Assembly: GCF_008086345.1 (NCBI RefSeq)
Contig: NZ_CP043006.1
Coordinates: forward strand, 3,098,032 to 3,162,031
Direction of reading: 5' to 3'
DNA: 64,000 bases
DNA from: Chitinophaga sp. XS-30
GTDB lineage: Bacteria; Bacteroidota; Bacteroidia; Chitinophagales; Chitinophagaceae
The stretch's first letter is position 1. Each line of letters starts with the position of its first letter. A program made the position numbers and the translations under genes. Under the pieces are notes generated by a model, which was not told the origin of the DNA, did no database searches, and saw only the letters and a list, made by a program, of their open reading frames with translations. Positions 38,100 to 46,880 of this stretch are shown here, in pieces.

Positions 38100-38488
38100 T
38101 GAAAAATTTGCAACGGGTATTATAATAAATTAGAGAAGTTACTAATTTAAATGTGTTTACTTCTCAATTGTTAAAATTTGCCTAAAGCCTCGCAAATAGT
38201 GACGAAAACGCTATAAAATTTCGTTTATATGCTGTACTTTGTTATAGCGTACAGGCATAGAGACTGTATGGACAAAGTGCGGAACAGTTGACAGTGAAAC
38301 GTTTAGCGCACGTCTTGCCCCGGTAATTCGTAACCCATCCTGAACCATATCAAGTTATTTGGAAGAGTGGGGGATTAGCACGATCTTTGCAGGCTAATTT
38401 CGCAACCGTGTAAGATATAGCATTTAAATGTTACAACAAAATATTCTTTTCGGCTGTTATAATATTCGTAAACCAATACTTTAAAAAT
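38100..38488 (+). promoter_or_regulatory. Long rpoD upstream region with promoter
   Basis: The 389 bases hold no gene. TTTG at 38358-38361, 20 bases of spacer and GATCTTTG at 38382-38389 form a near-consensus Bacteroidota promoter (one change in the -7 box). This predicts a leader of about 93 bases. A second weaker box (TACTTTG, one base short) lies near 38235. The length suggests more than one promoter. Confidence 0.5.
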
Positions 38489-39346
38489 ATGAGGCAACTT
38501 AAAATTGCCACCCAGATCACCAATCGTGATTCGCAGGCGGTAGAAAAATACCTGCAGGAAATCTCGAAGATCCCTTTGTTAACTCCAGAGGAAGAGACCA
38601 TACTGGCCCAACGTATAAAAATGGGGGACCAGCGGGCGCTCGAAAGATTAACTACAGGAAACCTTCGTTTCGTTGTTTCTGTGGCCAAACAATATCAGCA
38701 CCAGGGCTTAAGCCTCAGCGACCTGATCAATGAAGGGAATTTAGGGCTGATCAAGGCGGCACAACGTTTCGATGAAACCAAAGGTTTTAAATTCATCTCT
38801 TACGCCGTATGGTGGATCCGCCAGTCCATTTTACAGGCTTTGGCAGAGCAGGGCCGTCTGGTTCGTCTGCCGCAAAACAAAATTGGCACTTATAATAAGG
38901 CGAACAAGGCTTATATGGCCTTTGAGCAGGAGAACGAACGCGAGCCTTCTACCGAAGAGCTGGCCGAGATCCTGGAGATGTCTGAATCGGAGATCAACAA
39001 TATCTTCCAGAGCAATACCCGCCATATGTCCCTCGATGCACCTGTGCACGAAGCGGAAGATGTGGCCATGGGTGACCTTCTTGAAGGTGGGGATGTAACC
39101 GATGATGATGTGATGCATGATTCGCTGAAAGAAGAGATCCGCCGCGTGCTCAAATCCCTGAGCCCCCGTGAAGCGGAAATCGTGAACGCTTACTTTGGTC
39201 TGGATGGCGAGAACGGCGCAACCATTGAACAAATAGGACAGAAATACGATTTGACGAAGGAACGTATCCGCCAAATCAAGGAAAGGGCCATTAAAAGGCT
39301 GCAAAAAGCCCGCTATAGCGGCGCACTCAAATCCTATCTGGGATAA
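38489..39346 (+). CDS. rpoD: Primary RNA polymerase sigma factor RpoD (SigA)
   Basis: This 285-residue protein is the short, region-1.1-lacking form of the main sigma factor usual in Bacteroidota. Region 1.2 is at 17-50, region 2 (RLTTGNLRFVVSVAKQYQHQG, LSLSDLINEGNLGLIKAAQRFDETKGFKFISYAVWWIRQSI) at 52-125, region 3 at 130-205, and region 4 (EAEIVNAYFGLDGENGATIEQIG, LTKERIRQIKERAIKRL) at 220-283. It recognises the TTTG/TAnnTTTG promoters seen across this window. A strong terminator follows at once. Confidence 0.97.
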   Translation: MRQLKIATQITNRDSQAVEKYLQEISKIPLLTPEEETILAQRIKMGDQRALERLTTGNLRFVVSVAKQYQHQGLSLSDLINEGNLGLIKAAQRFDETKGFKFISYAVWWIRQSILQALAEQGRLVRLPQNKIGTYNKANKAYMAFEQENEREPSTEELAEILEMSESEINNIFQSNTRHMSLDAPVHEAEDVAMGDLLEGGDVTDDDVMHDSLKEEIRRVLKSLSPREAEIVNAYFGLDGENGATIEQIGQKYDLTKERIRQIKERAIKRLQKARYSGALKSYLG

Positions 39347-39378
39347 TTGGTTTAAAACAATCTACAAATCTGGGATAA

Positions 39379-39418
39379 AAGCATCCCGCCTGTAACAATG
39401 GGCGGGATGCTTTTTTTT
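39379..39418 (+). terminator. Rho-independent terminator of rpoD
   Basis: A perfect stem of about 12 bases (AGCATCCCGCC paired with GGCGGGATGCT) with a 9-base loop is followed by eight T, 33 bases after the stop. Confidence 0.93.
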
Positions 39419-39979
39419 ATGCTGATCGGCAATTACGCAGGAAATCCTTAACCGGTTCCGGGGAGGCCAGCGCAGAAATGATGATCCGCTACCCCGGGAG
39501 TGACCGGATACCTTCGCTGATCAAAGGCCCGTTGCGGCCGACGGCGTGCATGCATACAAAAGCGATACAACTGAGGTGGTAATTTTGTACTTTTATGCCC
39601 GGAATACGGGCTGACAGATACTGTATTCACGGGTCAGCCGAATGTAAACCATGCCACCGGAAAGCGGGAACAGGGGAAGGGAACGCGGACGGTTTATGTC
39701 AGAATGTCCTGTACAGCCAACGGTACAACCTTTGATATATGACCACACGCAGCAGCAGACATGAGCCAGTCAATAGACTTTGATACGTATGGATATTTTA
39801 ACCGGGAAACACCGTCCCGGAATGCTATCATGTTGATCACAGTACCTATGATATCTGGCAGGCGGCCGCATCGTATTTACCGGCGCCCGGAAATCTTTTG
39901 CCACGTTACCCGCGTCGTCGTCAATGCGATGGCGCTATCAGCATAATCAAATCAAAAACCAACAACAGCTAACAACAGC
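39419..39979. other. 561-base stretch without a recognisable gene
   Basis: Only short frames of about 60 codons are present, with no family likeness. There is a small hairpin near 39808-39826 (CGGGA/TCCCG) and no full TAnnTTTG box near trxB. A small RNA or decayed gene cannot be excluded. Confidence 0.35.
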
Positions 39980-40930
39980 ATGGAAAACAACACATCACAG
40001 GAACATGTACATGTACTGATCATCGGTTCAGGGCCGGCAGGCTATACCGCGGCGATCTATGCCGCACGCGCCAACCTGAAACCCGTATTGTACCAGGGTA
40101 TTCAACCCGGCGGTCAATTGACGATCACCACAGAGGTAGAGAACTACCCCGGCTATCCCGAAGGCATTCAGGGACCCGAAATGATGGTGGACTTTGAAAA
40201 GCAGGCCAGCCGCATGGGTGCAGATATCCGCTATGGCATTGCAACGGCAGTCGATTTTACCGCACAACCCTATAAAGTAACAATAGACGAAGAAAAGACC
40301 ATCACCGCCGATGCGATCATCATTGCCACCGGCGCCTCCGCCAAATGGCTGGGGCTGCCCTCCGAGCAACGCCTTAACGGAAGCGGCGTATCCGCCTGCG
40401 CGGTATGCGACGGCTTTTTCTTCCGCGGCAAGGAAGCCGCCATCGTGGGCGCGGGAGATACCGCTGCAGAAGAAGCGATCTATCTTTCCAAAATATGCTC
40501 CAACGTACATATGCTGGTTCGCCGCCATGAAATGAGGGCCTCCAAGGTCATGCAGGACAGGGTGCTGAAAACATCCAACATCATGGTGTACTGGAATACC
40601 GAAACCGTAGAAGTGCTTGGCGAGAACAAAGTGGACGGCGTTCGCATAAGGAACACGGAGACCAACGAGGAAAAAGACATCGCCGTCAGCGCTTTCTTCG
40701 TGGCTATCGGCCACCAGCCCAATTCCGATATCTTCAAAGGCAAGCTGGACATGGATGAGCAGGGATACATCAAAACCGTTCCCGGTACCAGCCGTACCAG
40801 CGTGGAAGGCGTATTTGCGTGTGGCGATGTGCAGGACAAGATCTACCGCCAGGCCGTAACTGCTGCCGGCAGCGGATGTATTGCCGCACTGGATGCAGAA
40901 CGTTACCTCTCCGCGAAGGAGCATCAATAA
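39980..40930 (+). CDS. trxB: Thioredoxin-disulfide reductase
   Basis: This 316-residue flavoenzyme passes electrons from NADPH to thioredoxin. It has the FAD site (VLIIGSGPAGYTAAIYAARANLKP), GGQLTITTEVENYPGYPEG, the redox pair Cys140/Cys143 in ACAVCDGFFF, the NADP site (AAIVGAGDTAAEEAIYLSK) and the C-terminal FAD motif VFACGDVQDKIYRQAVTAAGSG. Length and motif order are standard. It probably supplies reducing power for the peroxiredoxin- and bacilliredoxin-type proteins in this window, an inference from family knowledge. A hairpin follows. Confidence 0.97.
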   Translation: MENNTSQEHVHVLIIGSGPAGYTAAIYAARANLKPVLYQGIQPGGQLTITTEVENYPGYPEGIQGPEMMVDFEKQASRMGADIRYGIATAVDFTAQPYKVTIDEEKTITADAIIIATGASAKWLGLPSEQRLNGSGVSACAVCDGFFFRGKEAAIVGAGDTAAEEAIYLSKICSNVHMLVRRHEMRASKVMQDRVLKTSNIMVYWNTETVEVLGENKVDGVRIRNTETNEEKDIAVSAFFVAIGHQPNSDIFKGKLDMDEQGYIKTVPGTSRTSVEGVFACGDVQDKIYRQAVTAAGSGCIAALDAERYLSAKEHQ

Positions 40931-40938
40931 GAGATCAC

Positions 40939-40990
40939 GGGCTGTATTGAAAGTCAGATGATGCGCTTTTGATACAGCCCTTTCATTTTC
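40939..40990 (+). terminator. Terminator-like hairpin after trxB
   Basis: A 9-base stem (40939-40947 with 40972-40980) with a long loop is followed by TTTCATTTTC. Confidence 0.6.
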
Positions 40991-41042
40991 ACGCGGGCGT
41001 GAATGGCCACAGGCACTACAGCGCGCGCTAATCCTGCTGATT

Positions 41043-41393
41043 ATGCTGACCATCGCACTGGAGGGACTGCAATGCTACGCTCATCATGGTTTATACCCTG
41101 AAGAGCAGATCATCGGTAACCATTTTACCCTGGATATCCAGGTGAGCATCCCTGAACCCGAAGATCCGGCGGACCTCGACGAGTCGGTCAATTATGAGAT
41201 GCTGTACACCATTGCCCGCCGGATTATGCAAACGCCTCAGCCCCTGCTGGAAACCGTAGTGCATGATATTTCCACGGCCATCAAAACCGCCTTCCCCGCT
41301 ATTCATCATTCAAGGGTCACCCTGAAAAAACAGGCCCCCCCGCTCGGTGGCGATGTGGCCCGCTCGGTCGTAACACTGGATAAATCATATTGA
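41043..41393 (+). CDS. folB: Dihydroneopterin aldolase
   Basis: This 116-residue enzyme of folate synthesis splits 7,8-dihydroneopterin to 6-hydroxymethyl-dihydropterin and glycolaldehyde. Motifs are IALEGLQCYAHHGLYPEEQ (active-site Tyr/His region), FTLDIQVSI, ESVNYEMLYTIARRIM, LLETVVHDIS and VTLKKQAPPLGGDV. Length fits FolB. It stands as a single gene after the trxB terminator. The other folate genes are not in this window. Confidence 0.92.
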   Translation: MLTIALEGLQCYAHHGLYPEEQIIGNHFTLDIQVSIPEPEDPADLDESVNYEMLYTIARRIMQTPQPLLETVVHDISTAIKTAFPAIHHSRVTLKKQAPPLGGDVARSVVTLDKSY

Positions 41394-41489
41394 CCACCAT
41401 CCGCCACAACCCCCATCCATCTATTTCCCCGTTTATATAATATATAAATATTTTCTGCATATTATCTTCATTTTCCAATGATTAAACCT

Positions 41490-41497
41490 TAAATTTG
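41490..41497 (+). promoter_or_regulatory. -7 promoter box of the TPR gene
   Basis: TAAATTTG is a full match, 27 bases before the ATG at 41524. Confidence 0.5.
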
Positions 41498-41523
41498 GTT
41501 ACCTATTAAAATTTTATCGTCCT

Positions 41524-42279
41524 ATGCTGAAGAAAATGATACTGCTTTTCCTTTCCTGCGGGGCACTTTTGTCCGCCCGGGCACAGTCTGCCGAAGAGTT
41601 GCTGGCGGAAGCGCAGCAGCTTGAAAAACAGATGAAGGAAATGGAAGCGCTCGGCAAGTACAGGGAATTGTTGCAGGTATCGCCGGGCCATGCCTATGCG
41701 CAGAGCCATTCGAGCCTGATCTGCTCACGCGAAGGGCAGCGCCGCAAGGAAAAGGCCGAAAAGCAGGAGTTTTTTAATGAAGCGAAGATATTTGCCTACG
41801 AAGCCCTCAAAGTAGAGCCGGAAAACCCCGAAGCGAATTATGCGATGGCGGTAGCGCTGAACAATATTGCCCTGATCTCCGGCGCCAAGGAAAAAGTGGC
41901 CGCATTCAAGGAAGTGAAGAAGTATGCGGACCTGGCCCTGAAATTCAACGCGGAGTATGGGGAAGTTTATCATCTGCTCGGTAAATGGAATGAGGAGCTT
42001 TCCAATCTCAGCACGATAGAAAAGGCCGCGGCCAAAGTGTTATTCGGCGGCGTGCCGCCGGGAAGCATCGAGGCGGCTATAACCGATTATGAGAAATGCA
42101 GGAAACTGAAACCTTCTTATATCCTCAATTATTATGACCTCGCCAAAGTGTACCGGCAAAATAACCAGGAAACGCAGGCATTTGAAATACTGAACAAAGC
42201 CATGCGCCTGCGGCCCATCTACCAGGACGATCCGGCCATCAAGGCGGAATGCAAAAAAATGCTGGAAGATATGCAATGA
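41524..42279 (+). CDS. Exported TPR-like protein, resembles the RMD1 family
   Basis: This 251-residue protein has a signal peptide (MLKKMILLFLSCGALLSARAQ) and helix-pair repeats through the rest. The pattern with AKIFAYEALKVEPENPEANYAMAVALNN, YADLALKFNAEYGEVYHLLGKW, and FGGVPPGSIEAAITDYEKCRKLKPSYILNYYDLAKVYRQN recalls the regulator-of-microtubule-dynamics (RMD1) type TPR proteins known from animals, with bacterial relatives of unknown function. It is probably periplasmic and a binding scaffold. No partner is suggested by the neighbours. Confidence 0.7.
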   Translation: MLKKMILLFLSCGALLSARAQSAEELLAEAQQLEKQMKEMEALGKYRELLQVSPGHAYAQSHSSLICSREGQRRKEKAEKQEFFNEAKIFAYEALKVEPENPEANYAMAVALNNIALISGAKEKVAAFKEVKKYADLALKFNAEYGEVYHLLGKWNEELSNLSTIEKAAAKVLFGGVPPGSIEAAITDYEKCRKLKPSYILNYYDLAKVYRQNNQETQAFEILNKAMRLRPIYQDDPAIKAECKKMLEDMQ

Positions 42280-42325
42280 TGCCCGGAATGGCTTTTCACA
42301 AGAATGCTGCGGTGCAGAAACCAGC

Positions 42326-43660
42326 TTAATTGATCACCTTACCTTTCCATTTCCCGCTTTTCAGGTACAGCAATGCCAGCAGGCACATGGTGGACCAGTA
42401 CACGAATTCGGCACCCCATGCCCAATGCAGGGGACTGCGCCAGCGTTCTATCACAATCACGCAATATACCAGGTACACCGTCACCGCGGCAAATTCGATC
42501 GCCAGGTTCACACGCGTATTGCCCGTTCCGGTCACCCCGTTGAAAACCACAGCGGTCACCGCAGACAGCAGGGTCACCATCGTGCATACCCTTATGGAAG
42601 GGATCGCTTCGCTGATCATCGTGATATCCGTGGTATAAATGCGGAACAGCTGATAGGGGAAGAGGTTGATCAGCAGGCTGACCCCAACAGCGCAAATGAT
42701 CGCAAATCCTGCTATCTTCTTTACCACTTTCAATACATCCGCTTCTTTACCCTGACCGATAAGATTGCTTACCATGGTATTGCAGGTGGCCGCCAGCGCC
42801 CAGGTAAAAATGCCGAACAGGCCGAAAATGCTGCGCATCATATTGGAAATGGCCAGCGGCCGTTGCCCGAGGTGCTCAATAAAAATGAAGAACACCAGCC
42901 AGCTGCCGATGCCGAAGAGGAACTGCACGATAAGCGGGGCCGAAATGGCGAGGATATTGCGGATAGCCGCCCAATCCGGTTTCAGCCGGGCAAACAGCTG
43001 GTAAGTATGGGGGAAGCGTAGGCCGAATAAGAGCAGGAACGCCACGGCGCAGCCCAGTATCTCCGCCATCACAGAAGCATAGGCTGCCCCGTTCAGCCCA
43101 AGTTGCGGCAAACCCATCTTGCCGAAGATCAGCCCGTAATCCAGCACAATGTTCAGCACCTCCTGGAAAACAGACGTGATGACCAGCAGCCGCGTGTTGC
43201 TCGTACCGATGTAGAGCGCATTGCATAAGCCCATCAGCATCAGGAAGGGAAGTCCCCATATACGGATGCGCATAAACGAAGCAGCGGCATCCCGGATAGC
43301 CGGATCATGCAGGGTACGGGCAAAGAACATGGGTACAAAAAGTGCGGTGACCAGCACGGCCGCGGCGGAAAAGATCAGCGCCAGCACAAGGCCATTGGAG
43401 AAATACCGGCCCATACCGGCATAATTCAATTCCCCTGCCCGCCGCGCGAACAACACCTGCAGCCCGTTATTCAGCCCGTGAGCGATCATATACATGACCA
43501 GGTAATAGATGCCCGCGATCCCGTTCACCGCAAAGGGGAATTCCCCCAGATGCCCCAGGAAAGCGGCATTGGTCATGTGATTGATCTGCGGTAATACGAG
43601 CGCAAGGCTGATGGGGCCTGCGATGGAGATGACCTGCCTGTTGGATAAGTTGACTTGCAT
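42326..43660 (-). CDS. MATE family efflux transporter
   Basis: The 444-residue inner-membrane protein from ATG 43660 has twelve predicted helices in two related halves, as in MATE (multi-antimicrobial extrusion) exporters that use a sodium or proton gradient. Family-type stretches are SIAGPISLALVLPQINHMTNAAFLGHLG, GLPFLMLMGLCNALYIGTSNT, LNIVLDYGLIFG, LGLNGAAYASVMAEILGC and VFNGVTGTGNTRVNLAIEF. Its substrate cannot be read. A TACTTTTG box lies 17 bases upstream of 43660, which favours that start over the frame opening at 43687. Confidence 0.9.
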   Translation of the reverse strand: MQVNLSNRQVISIAGPISLALVLPQINHMTNAAFLGHLGEFPFAVNGIAGIYYLVMYMIAHGLNNGLQVLFARRAGELNYAGMGRYFSNGLVLALIFSAAAVLVTALFVPMFFARTLHDPAIRDAAASFMRIRIWGLPFLMLMGLCNALYIGTSNTRLLVITSVFQEVLNIVLDYGLIFGKMGLPQLGLNGAAYASVMAEILGCAVAFLLLFGLRFPHTYQLFARLKPDWAAIRNILAISAPLIVQFLFGIGSWLVFFIFIEHLGQRPLAISNMMRSIFGLFGIFTWALAATCNTMVSNLIGQGKEADVLKVVKKIAGFAIICAVGVSLLINLFPYQLFRIYTTDITMISEAIPSIRVCTMVTLLSAVTAVVFNGVTGTGNTRVNLAIEFAAVTVYLVYCVIVIERWRSPLHWAWGAEFVYWSTMCLLALLYLKSGKWKGKVIN

Positions 43661-43676
43661 ATAGTTTCGGGCGACG

Positions 43677-43684
43677 CAAAAGTA
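43677..43684 (-). promoter_or_regulatory. -7 promoter box of the MATE gene
   Basis: The minus strand reads TACTTTTG, 17 bases before the ATG at 43660, implying a leader of about 10 bases. Confidence 0.45.
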
Positions 43685-43755
43685 CACCCTTTCCCTTGTT
43701 CCGCCTCATTCCAACAATTTTGATTATTATTGTGCTTTGTACAATTGAGAAATGC

Positions 43756-44631
43756 ATGCCCGTGGCTTATACGATACAACCGACATATGCGATAGATGAT
43801 GCTACCCTGCTGGAAACGGATCTCACGACCTGCACACTGCTGGTACTGATCGGCAGTGGTACATTCAGTTATGCCGTGCTGTCCCCCGTTGCCCGCAAGT
43901 TCCTGGCCCTGAAGAGTTACAGCTACCAGCCGAAGACCCTGGCGGTGGCGGACCTGGAAATGATCGAACAGATATTTGATGCCGACAAGCTGTTATTCAC
44001 CGCATTCCGCGATGTGATACTGGCATTTGATTCGCCGGACAGTACCCTGGTGCCGGAACCGCTTTATCAGTCTGCGCTCAAAAAGGAATTTCTGCATATC
44101 ACCCACCTGGAGAAAATGCAGGAAGCCGTACTGGCGGATACCCTGCCCGAGCTGGGTATGGTGCACGTATTCGCCACGGATAAGGATATCCTGGGTTTCC
44201 TGCGCAAGGAGTTCTCGTCTGACCGTGTGGTGCATGCCGGCAGCGCCCTGCTGAAAGCTTACCGGCAGGATGGGGATGTACAGTTCTCTGACGGTGTGGT
44301 ATTCATCGAAATACAACCGCAACATTTTGCCCTCACCATCTATGCCGCCGGCAAGCTGTTGCTGCAACAGCAATTTGCCTACCGCAGCGGGCTGGATATC
44401 GTTTATTATATCGTCAATTCCCTGCGCCAGCTGGGCCTGAACGAACAGCAGGCAAAGATCAAACTGGGAGGGGCCCTCACACATGATTCCCAGGTGTACC
44501 AGGAACTCAACCGCTTTCTGCCGCGGCTGGACTGGGTGCGCAAACCGGACAACTTCCTGTACATCGCCAGGATGAACGATGTGCCGGCACACCATTTTCA
44601 CAATCTTTATGCACTGGCATTATGCGTATAA
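43756..44631 (+). CDS. DUF3822 family protein
   Basis: The 291-residue protein from ATG 43756 matches DUF3822, a Bacteroidota family of unknown role. It has no signal peptide. The C-terminal half (VVFIEIQPQHFALTIYAAGKLLLQQQFAYRSGLDIVYYIVNSLRQLGL, KLGGALTHDS) recalls an actin-like ATPase fold of the FtsA/PilM sort, a guess from pattern. The last 10 bases overlap the start of rsmD, so the two are translationally coupled, with coaD further on. The frame is open back to 43696, but the extra residues look like an untranslated leader. Confidence 0.8.
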   Translation: MPVAYTIQPTYAIDDATLLETDLTTCTLLVLIGSGTFSYAVLSPVARKFLALKSYSYQPKTLAVADLEMIEQIFDADKLLFTAFRDVILAFDSPDSTLVPEPLYQSALKKEFLHITHLEKMQEAVLADTLPELGMVHVFATDKDILGFLRKEFSSDRVVHAGSALLKAYRQDGDVQFSDGVVFIEIQPQHFALTIYAAGKLLLQQQFAYRSGLDIVYYIVNSLRQLGLNEQQAKIKLGGALTHDSQVYQELNRFLPRLDWVRKPDNFLYIARMNDVPAHHFHNLYALALCV

Positions 44632-45173
44632 TAGGAGGAGAGATGAGCGGAAGGCGCATCAGTCCACCCGCCAATATGCCGCATACCCGCCCTACTACAG
44701 ACCTGGCCAAGGGTGGCCTCTTCAACATCATCGAAAACAACCTGGATATATCTTCGCTGAAAACACTGGATATATTTGGCGGTACCGGCAGCATCAGCTA
44801 TGAACTGGCCTCCCGCGGGGCAAAGGACCAGACCATTGTGGAGAAAGATGCCGCCATGGCTGATTTCATCAGTAAAACCGCCGCCAATCTGAATATTTCG
44901 CTTAAACTGGTGCGGATGGACGTGTTCAGGTTCCTCCGGGAATGTAATGAACAGTTCGATTTCATTTTCGCCGGCCCGCCCTATGCGCTGGCCACCATCG
45001 ACGAACTGCCGAAGCAGGTATTCGAAAGGGAATTGCTGAAGCCGGAAGGATGGTTTGTGCTGGAACACACACCGCGCAATAACTATAAACAATTCAGCTA
45101 CTACCGTTCCGAACGGAATTACGGGACCACTATTTTTTCTATATTCATCAACCGGGAAGAACTGAAAAAGTGA
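44622..45173 (+). CDS. rsmD: RsmD-family 16S rRNA methyltransferase with altered catalytic motif
   Basis: This 183-residue methyltransferase belongs to the family that makes m2G966 in 16S rRNA: MRIIGGEMSGRRISPPANMP, TRPTTDLAKGGLFNIIEN, the SAM site TLDIFGGTGSISYELASRGA and VEKDAAMADFI. The catalytic motif IV, normally (D/N)PPY, reads AGPPYAL here, with Gly118 in place of the Asp (codon GGC at 44973-44975; one base from GAC). Activity may be lost or lowered. It overlaps the DUF3822 gene by 10 bases and lies 24 bases before coaD, a neighbourhood usual for rsmD. Confidence 0.9.
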   Translation: MRIIGGEMSGRRISPPANMPHTRPTTDLAKGGLFNIIENNLDISSLKTLDIFGGTGSISYELASRGAKDQTIVEKDAAMADFISKTAANLNISLKLVRMDVFRFLRECNEQFDFIFAGPPYALATIDELPKQVFERELLKPEGWFVLEHTPRNNYKQFSYYRSERNYGTTIFSIFINREELKK

Positions 45174-45197
45174 TCCCGGCCATAATAAACCATTGAC

Positions 45198-45674
45198 ATG
45201 CAACGTATCTGCTTATTTCCCGGTACCTTCGATCCCGTTACACTGGGGCATACCGATATTATCGACCGGGCGCTGCCGCTGTTTGACGAGCTGATCATCG
45301 GCATCGGGATCAATGCCACCAAAGTACCGATGTTCAGTGTGGAACAACGGGTGGAATGGCTGAAGGAGATATACCGGAATGAACCGAAGATCAGGGTGGC
45401 ATCCTACGAAGGGCTGACCGTGAATTTCTGCAAGGAGGTGAATGCAAGGTTCATTTTGCGGGGAATCAGGTATGTGAGTGATTTTGAATACGAGAAAGCG
45501 ATCGCGGACATCAACCGGAAGATGGAACACGAAGTGGAAACGATCTTTCTTACCTGCTCGCCGGAATATTCCACTATCGCTTCCACACTGGTGCGCGATG
45601 TGATCCGCCACGGTGGCGATGTGGCGCAGTTCCTGCCTGACCCCGTGGCCAGGACCATCAAGCCGAAGAAGTAA
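45198..45674 (+). CDS. coaD: Phosphopantetheine adenylyltransferase
   Basis: This 158-residue enzyme joins ATP and 4'-phosphopantetheine to give dephospho-CoA, the step before CoaE. Motifs are CLFPGTFDPVTLGHTDIIDRA (the nucleotidyltransferase T/HxGH site), GINATKVPMF, LTVNFCKEVNARFILRGIRYVSDFEYE and PEYSTIASTLVRDVIRHGGDV. Length fits. It is the third gene of the DUF3822-rsmD-coaD unit and is followed 34 bases on by a thioesterase gene. Confidence 0.95.
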   Translation: MQRICLFPGTFDPVTLGHTDIIDRALPLFDELIIGIGINATKVPMFSVEQRVEWLKEIYRNEPKIRVASYEGLTVNFCKEVNARFILRGIRYVSDFEYEKAIADINRKMEHEVETIFLTCSPEYSTIASTLVRDVIRHGGDVAQFLPDPVARTIKPKK

Positions 45675-45708
45675 CGTCAATCCTGAATGATCCATAAAAA
45701 TCATTATC

Positions 45709-46140
45709 ATGAAACCGATCTGGTTTTCCCTGGATATTTCCCTCGAACATCTCAACGAAAATGCGCAGAACACTATGGGCGCCTATCTGGGTATGGAGTT
45801 CACCGAGATCGGTCCGGACTATCTGCGGGCCATCATGCCCGTTGATCATCGTACCGTTCAGCCCTATGGCCTGCTGCATGGCGGGGCTTCGGCGGCACTG
45901 GCGGAGACGGTGGGCAGCGTAGCTTCCGCATTGATCACTGACCCGGAGAAGCAAATTTGTGTGGGAATGGAGATCAACGCCAATCACATTCGCGGGGTGC
46001 GGGAAGGATATGTTCACGCCGTGGCGAAGCCCCTGCATATCGGCAGCTCCACCCACGTCTGGGATATCCGTATCTGTGACGATCACGACAAGCTCGTCTG
46101 CGTCAGCCGGTTGACGGTCGCCGTTCTCCCCAAACGATAG
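45709..46140 (+). CDS. Hotdog-fold acyl-CoA thioesterase (PaaI/MenI type)
   Basis: This 143-residue cytosolic protein has the hotdog fold with the active-site region VQPYGLLHGGASAALAETVGSVAS, CVGMEINANHIRGVREGYVHAVAKPLHIG and VWDIRICDDHDKLVCVSRLTVAVL. The family cleaves aromatic or 1,4-dihydroxy-2-naphthoyl-CoA esters; menaquinone synthesis is one possibility, but the substrate cannot be told from the sequence. It is probably cotranscribed with coaD. Its stop lies 5 bases from the converging methyltransferase gene. Confidence 0.85.
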   Translation: MKPIWFSLDISLEHLNENAQNTMGAYLGMEFTEIGPDYLRAIMPVDHRTVQPYGLLHGGASAALAETVGSVASALITDPEKQICVGMEINANHIRGVREGYVHAVAKPLHIGSSTHVWDIRICDDHDKLVCVSRLTVAVLPKR

Positions 46141-46145
46141 CCAGC

Positions 46146-46877
46146 CTAGCCCTTCAGTTTCTGGGCCACCAGGTAGTGCATCCGCTGGATCACTTCATGG
46201 TCCTGCACGGCAAAGCCAGCCGCCGTGAGCATGATCTTCACCTGCTCGATGCCCAGCCGCAGCTTCTGGTAGCTGCTGACTTTCTGGATCCATTGACCGT
46301 TCTGCTTTTCCATCAACACATCAAATACCCTTACATACCCCGGGAAGTACTCCAGGAAGCAGGTATGGATACGTTCATCTTCCGCCCGGATGGGGATGAA
46401 ACGTTCTTCTTTTTCCAGTTCCTGGGTGAGATCGCGAAAGGATAACACCAGTTTTCCACCCGCAGGCAGCATGCTGTACCATTCCCCGAACAGGGTATTC
46501 ACCTGCTGCACGCTTTCCAGATGGGTCAGCGTATCACCCATGCAGGTGATCAGCTCGGCATTCATGGTGCTGTACTGCGTGGTGTTGGCGATGTTGGCGA
46601 GAATGGTGCGTACCGTCATGCCTTTGGCCCTGGCATTCAATTCCGACAGGAGGTGCTGGTTGAAATCCACGGCATAGACGGTGAAACCCAGGTTGGCCAG
46701 TGAGATGGTCTGCAGCCCGTGCCCCGCGCCGAGATCAATAGCCACGGCATTCCCGGCAGGCTTGATGTGCTTGCCGGAGAAATAGGTTTCCTGCTCCTGC
46801 TGTTTGGTGTCGAAATTACCTGTCATCCAGGCATAAAAAGCCGCCAGGTGGTTGTCATAGTGGGATTGAGCATTCAT
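46146..46877 (-). CDS. Class I SAM-dependent methyltransferase
   Basis: This 243-residue cytosolic protein has the Rossmann-type SAM site: AVAIDLGAGHGLQTISLANLGFTVYAVDFNQHLL, then LITCMGDTLTHL and MLPAGGKLVLSFRDL. The methyl acceptor is unknown. It lies 3 bases downstream of the Nudix hydrolase gene on the same strand, so the two are probably an operon, but this link does not tell the substrate. Confidence 0.82.
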   Translation of the reverse strand: MNAQSHYDNHLAAFYAWMTGNFDTKQQEQETYFSGKHIKPAGNAVAIDLGAGHGLQTISLANLGFTVYAVDFNQHLLSELNARAKGMTVRTILANIANTTQYSTMNAELITCMGDTLTHLESVQQVNTLFGEWYSMLPAGGKLVLSFRDLTQELEKEERFIPIRAEDERIHTCFLEYFPGYVRVFDVLMEKQNGQWIQKVSSYQKLRLGIEQVKIMLTAAGFAVQDHEVIQRMHYLVAQKLKG

Positions 46878-46880
46878 AGG

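Noticed and set aside
37071..38102. Plus-strand frame of 343 codons opposite threonine aldolase
   Set aside because: It is a shadow frame; the minus-strand product has PLP-enzyme motifs.
40028..41053. Minus-strand frame of 341 codons opposite trxB
   Set aside because: It is a shadow of thioredoxin reductase, which has intact FAD, NADPH and CxxC motifs.
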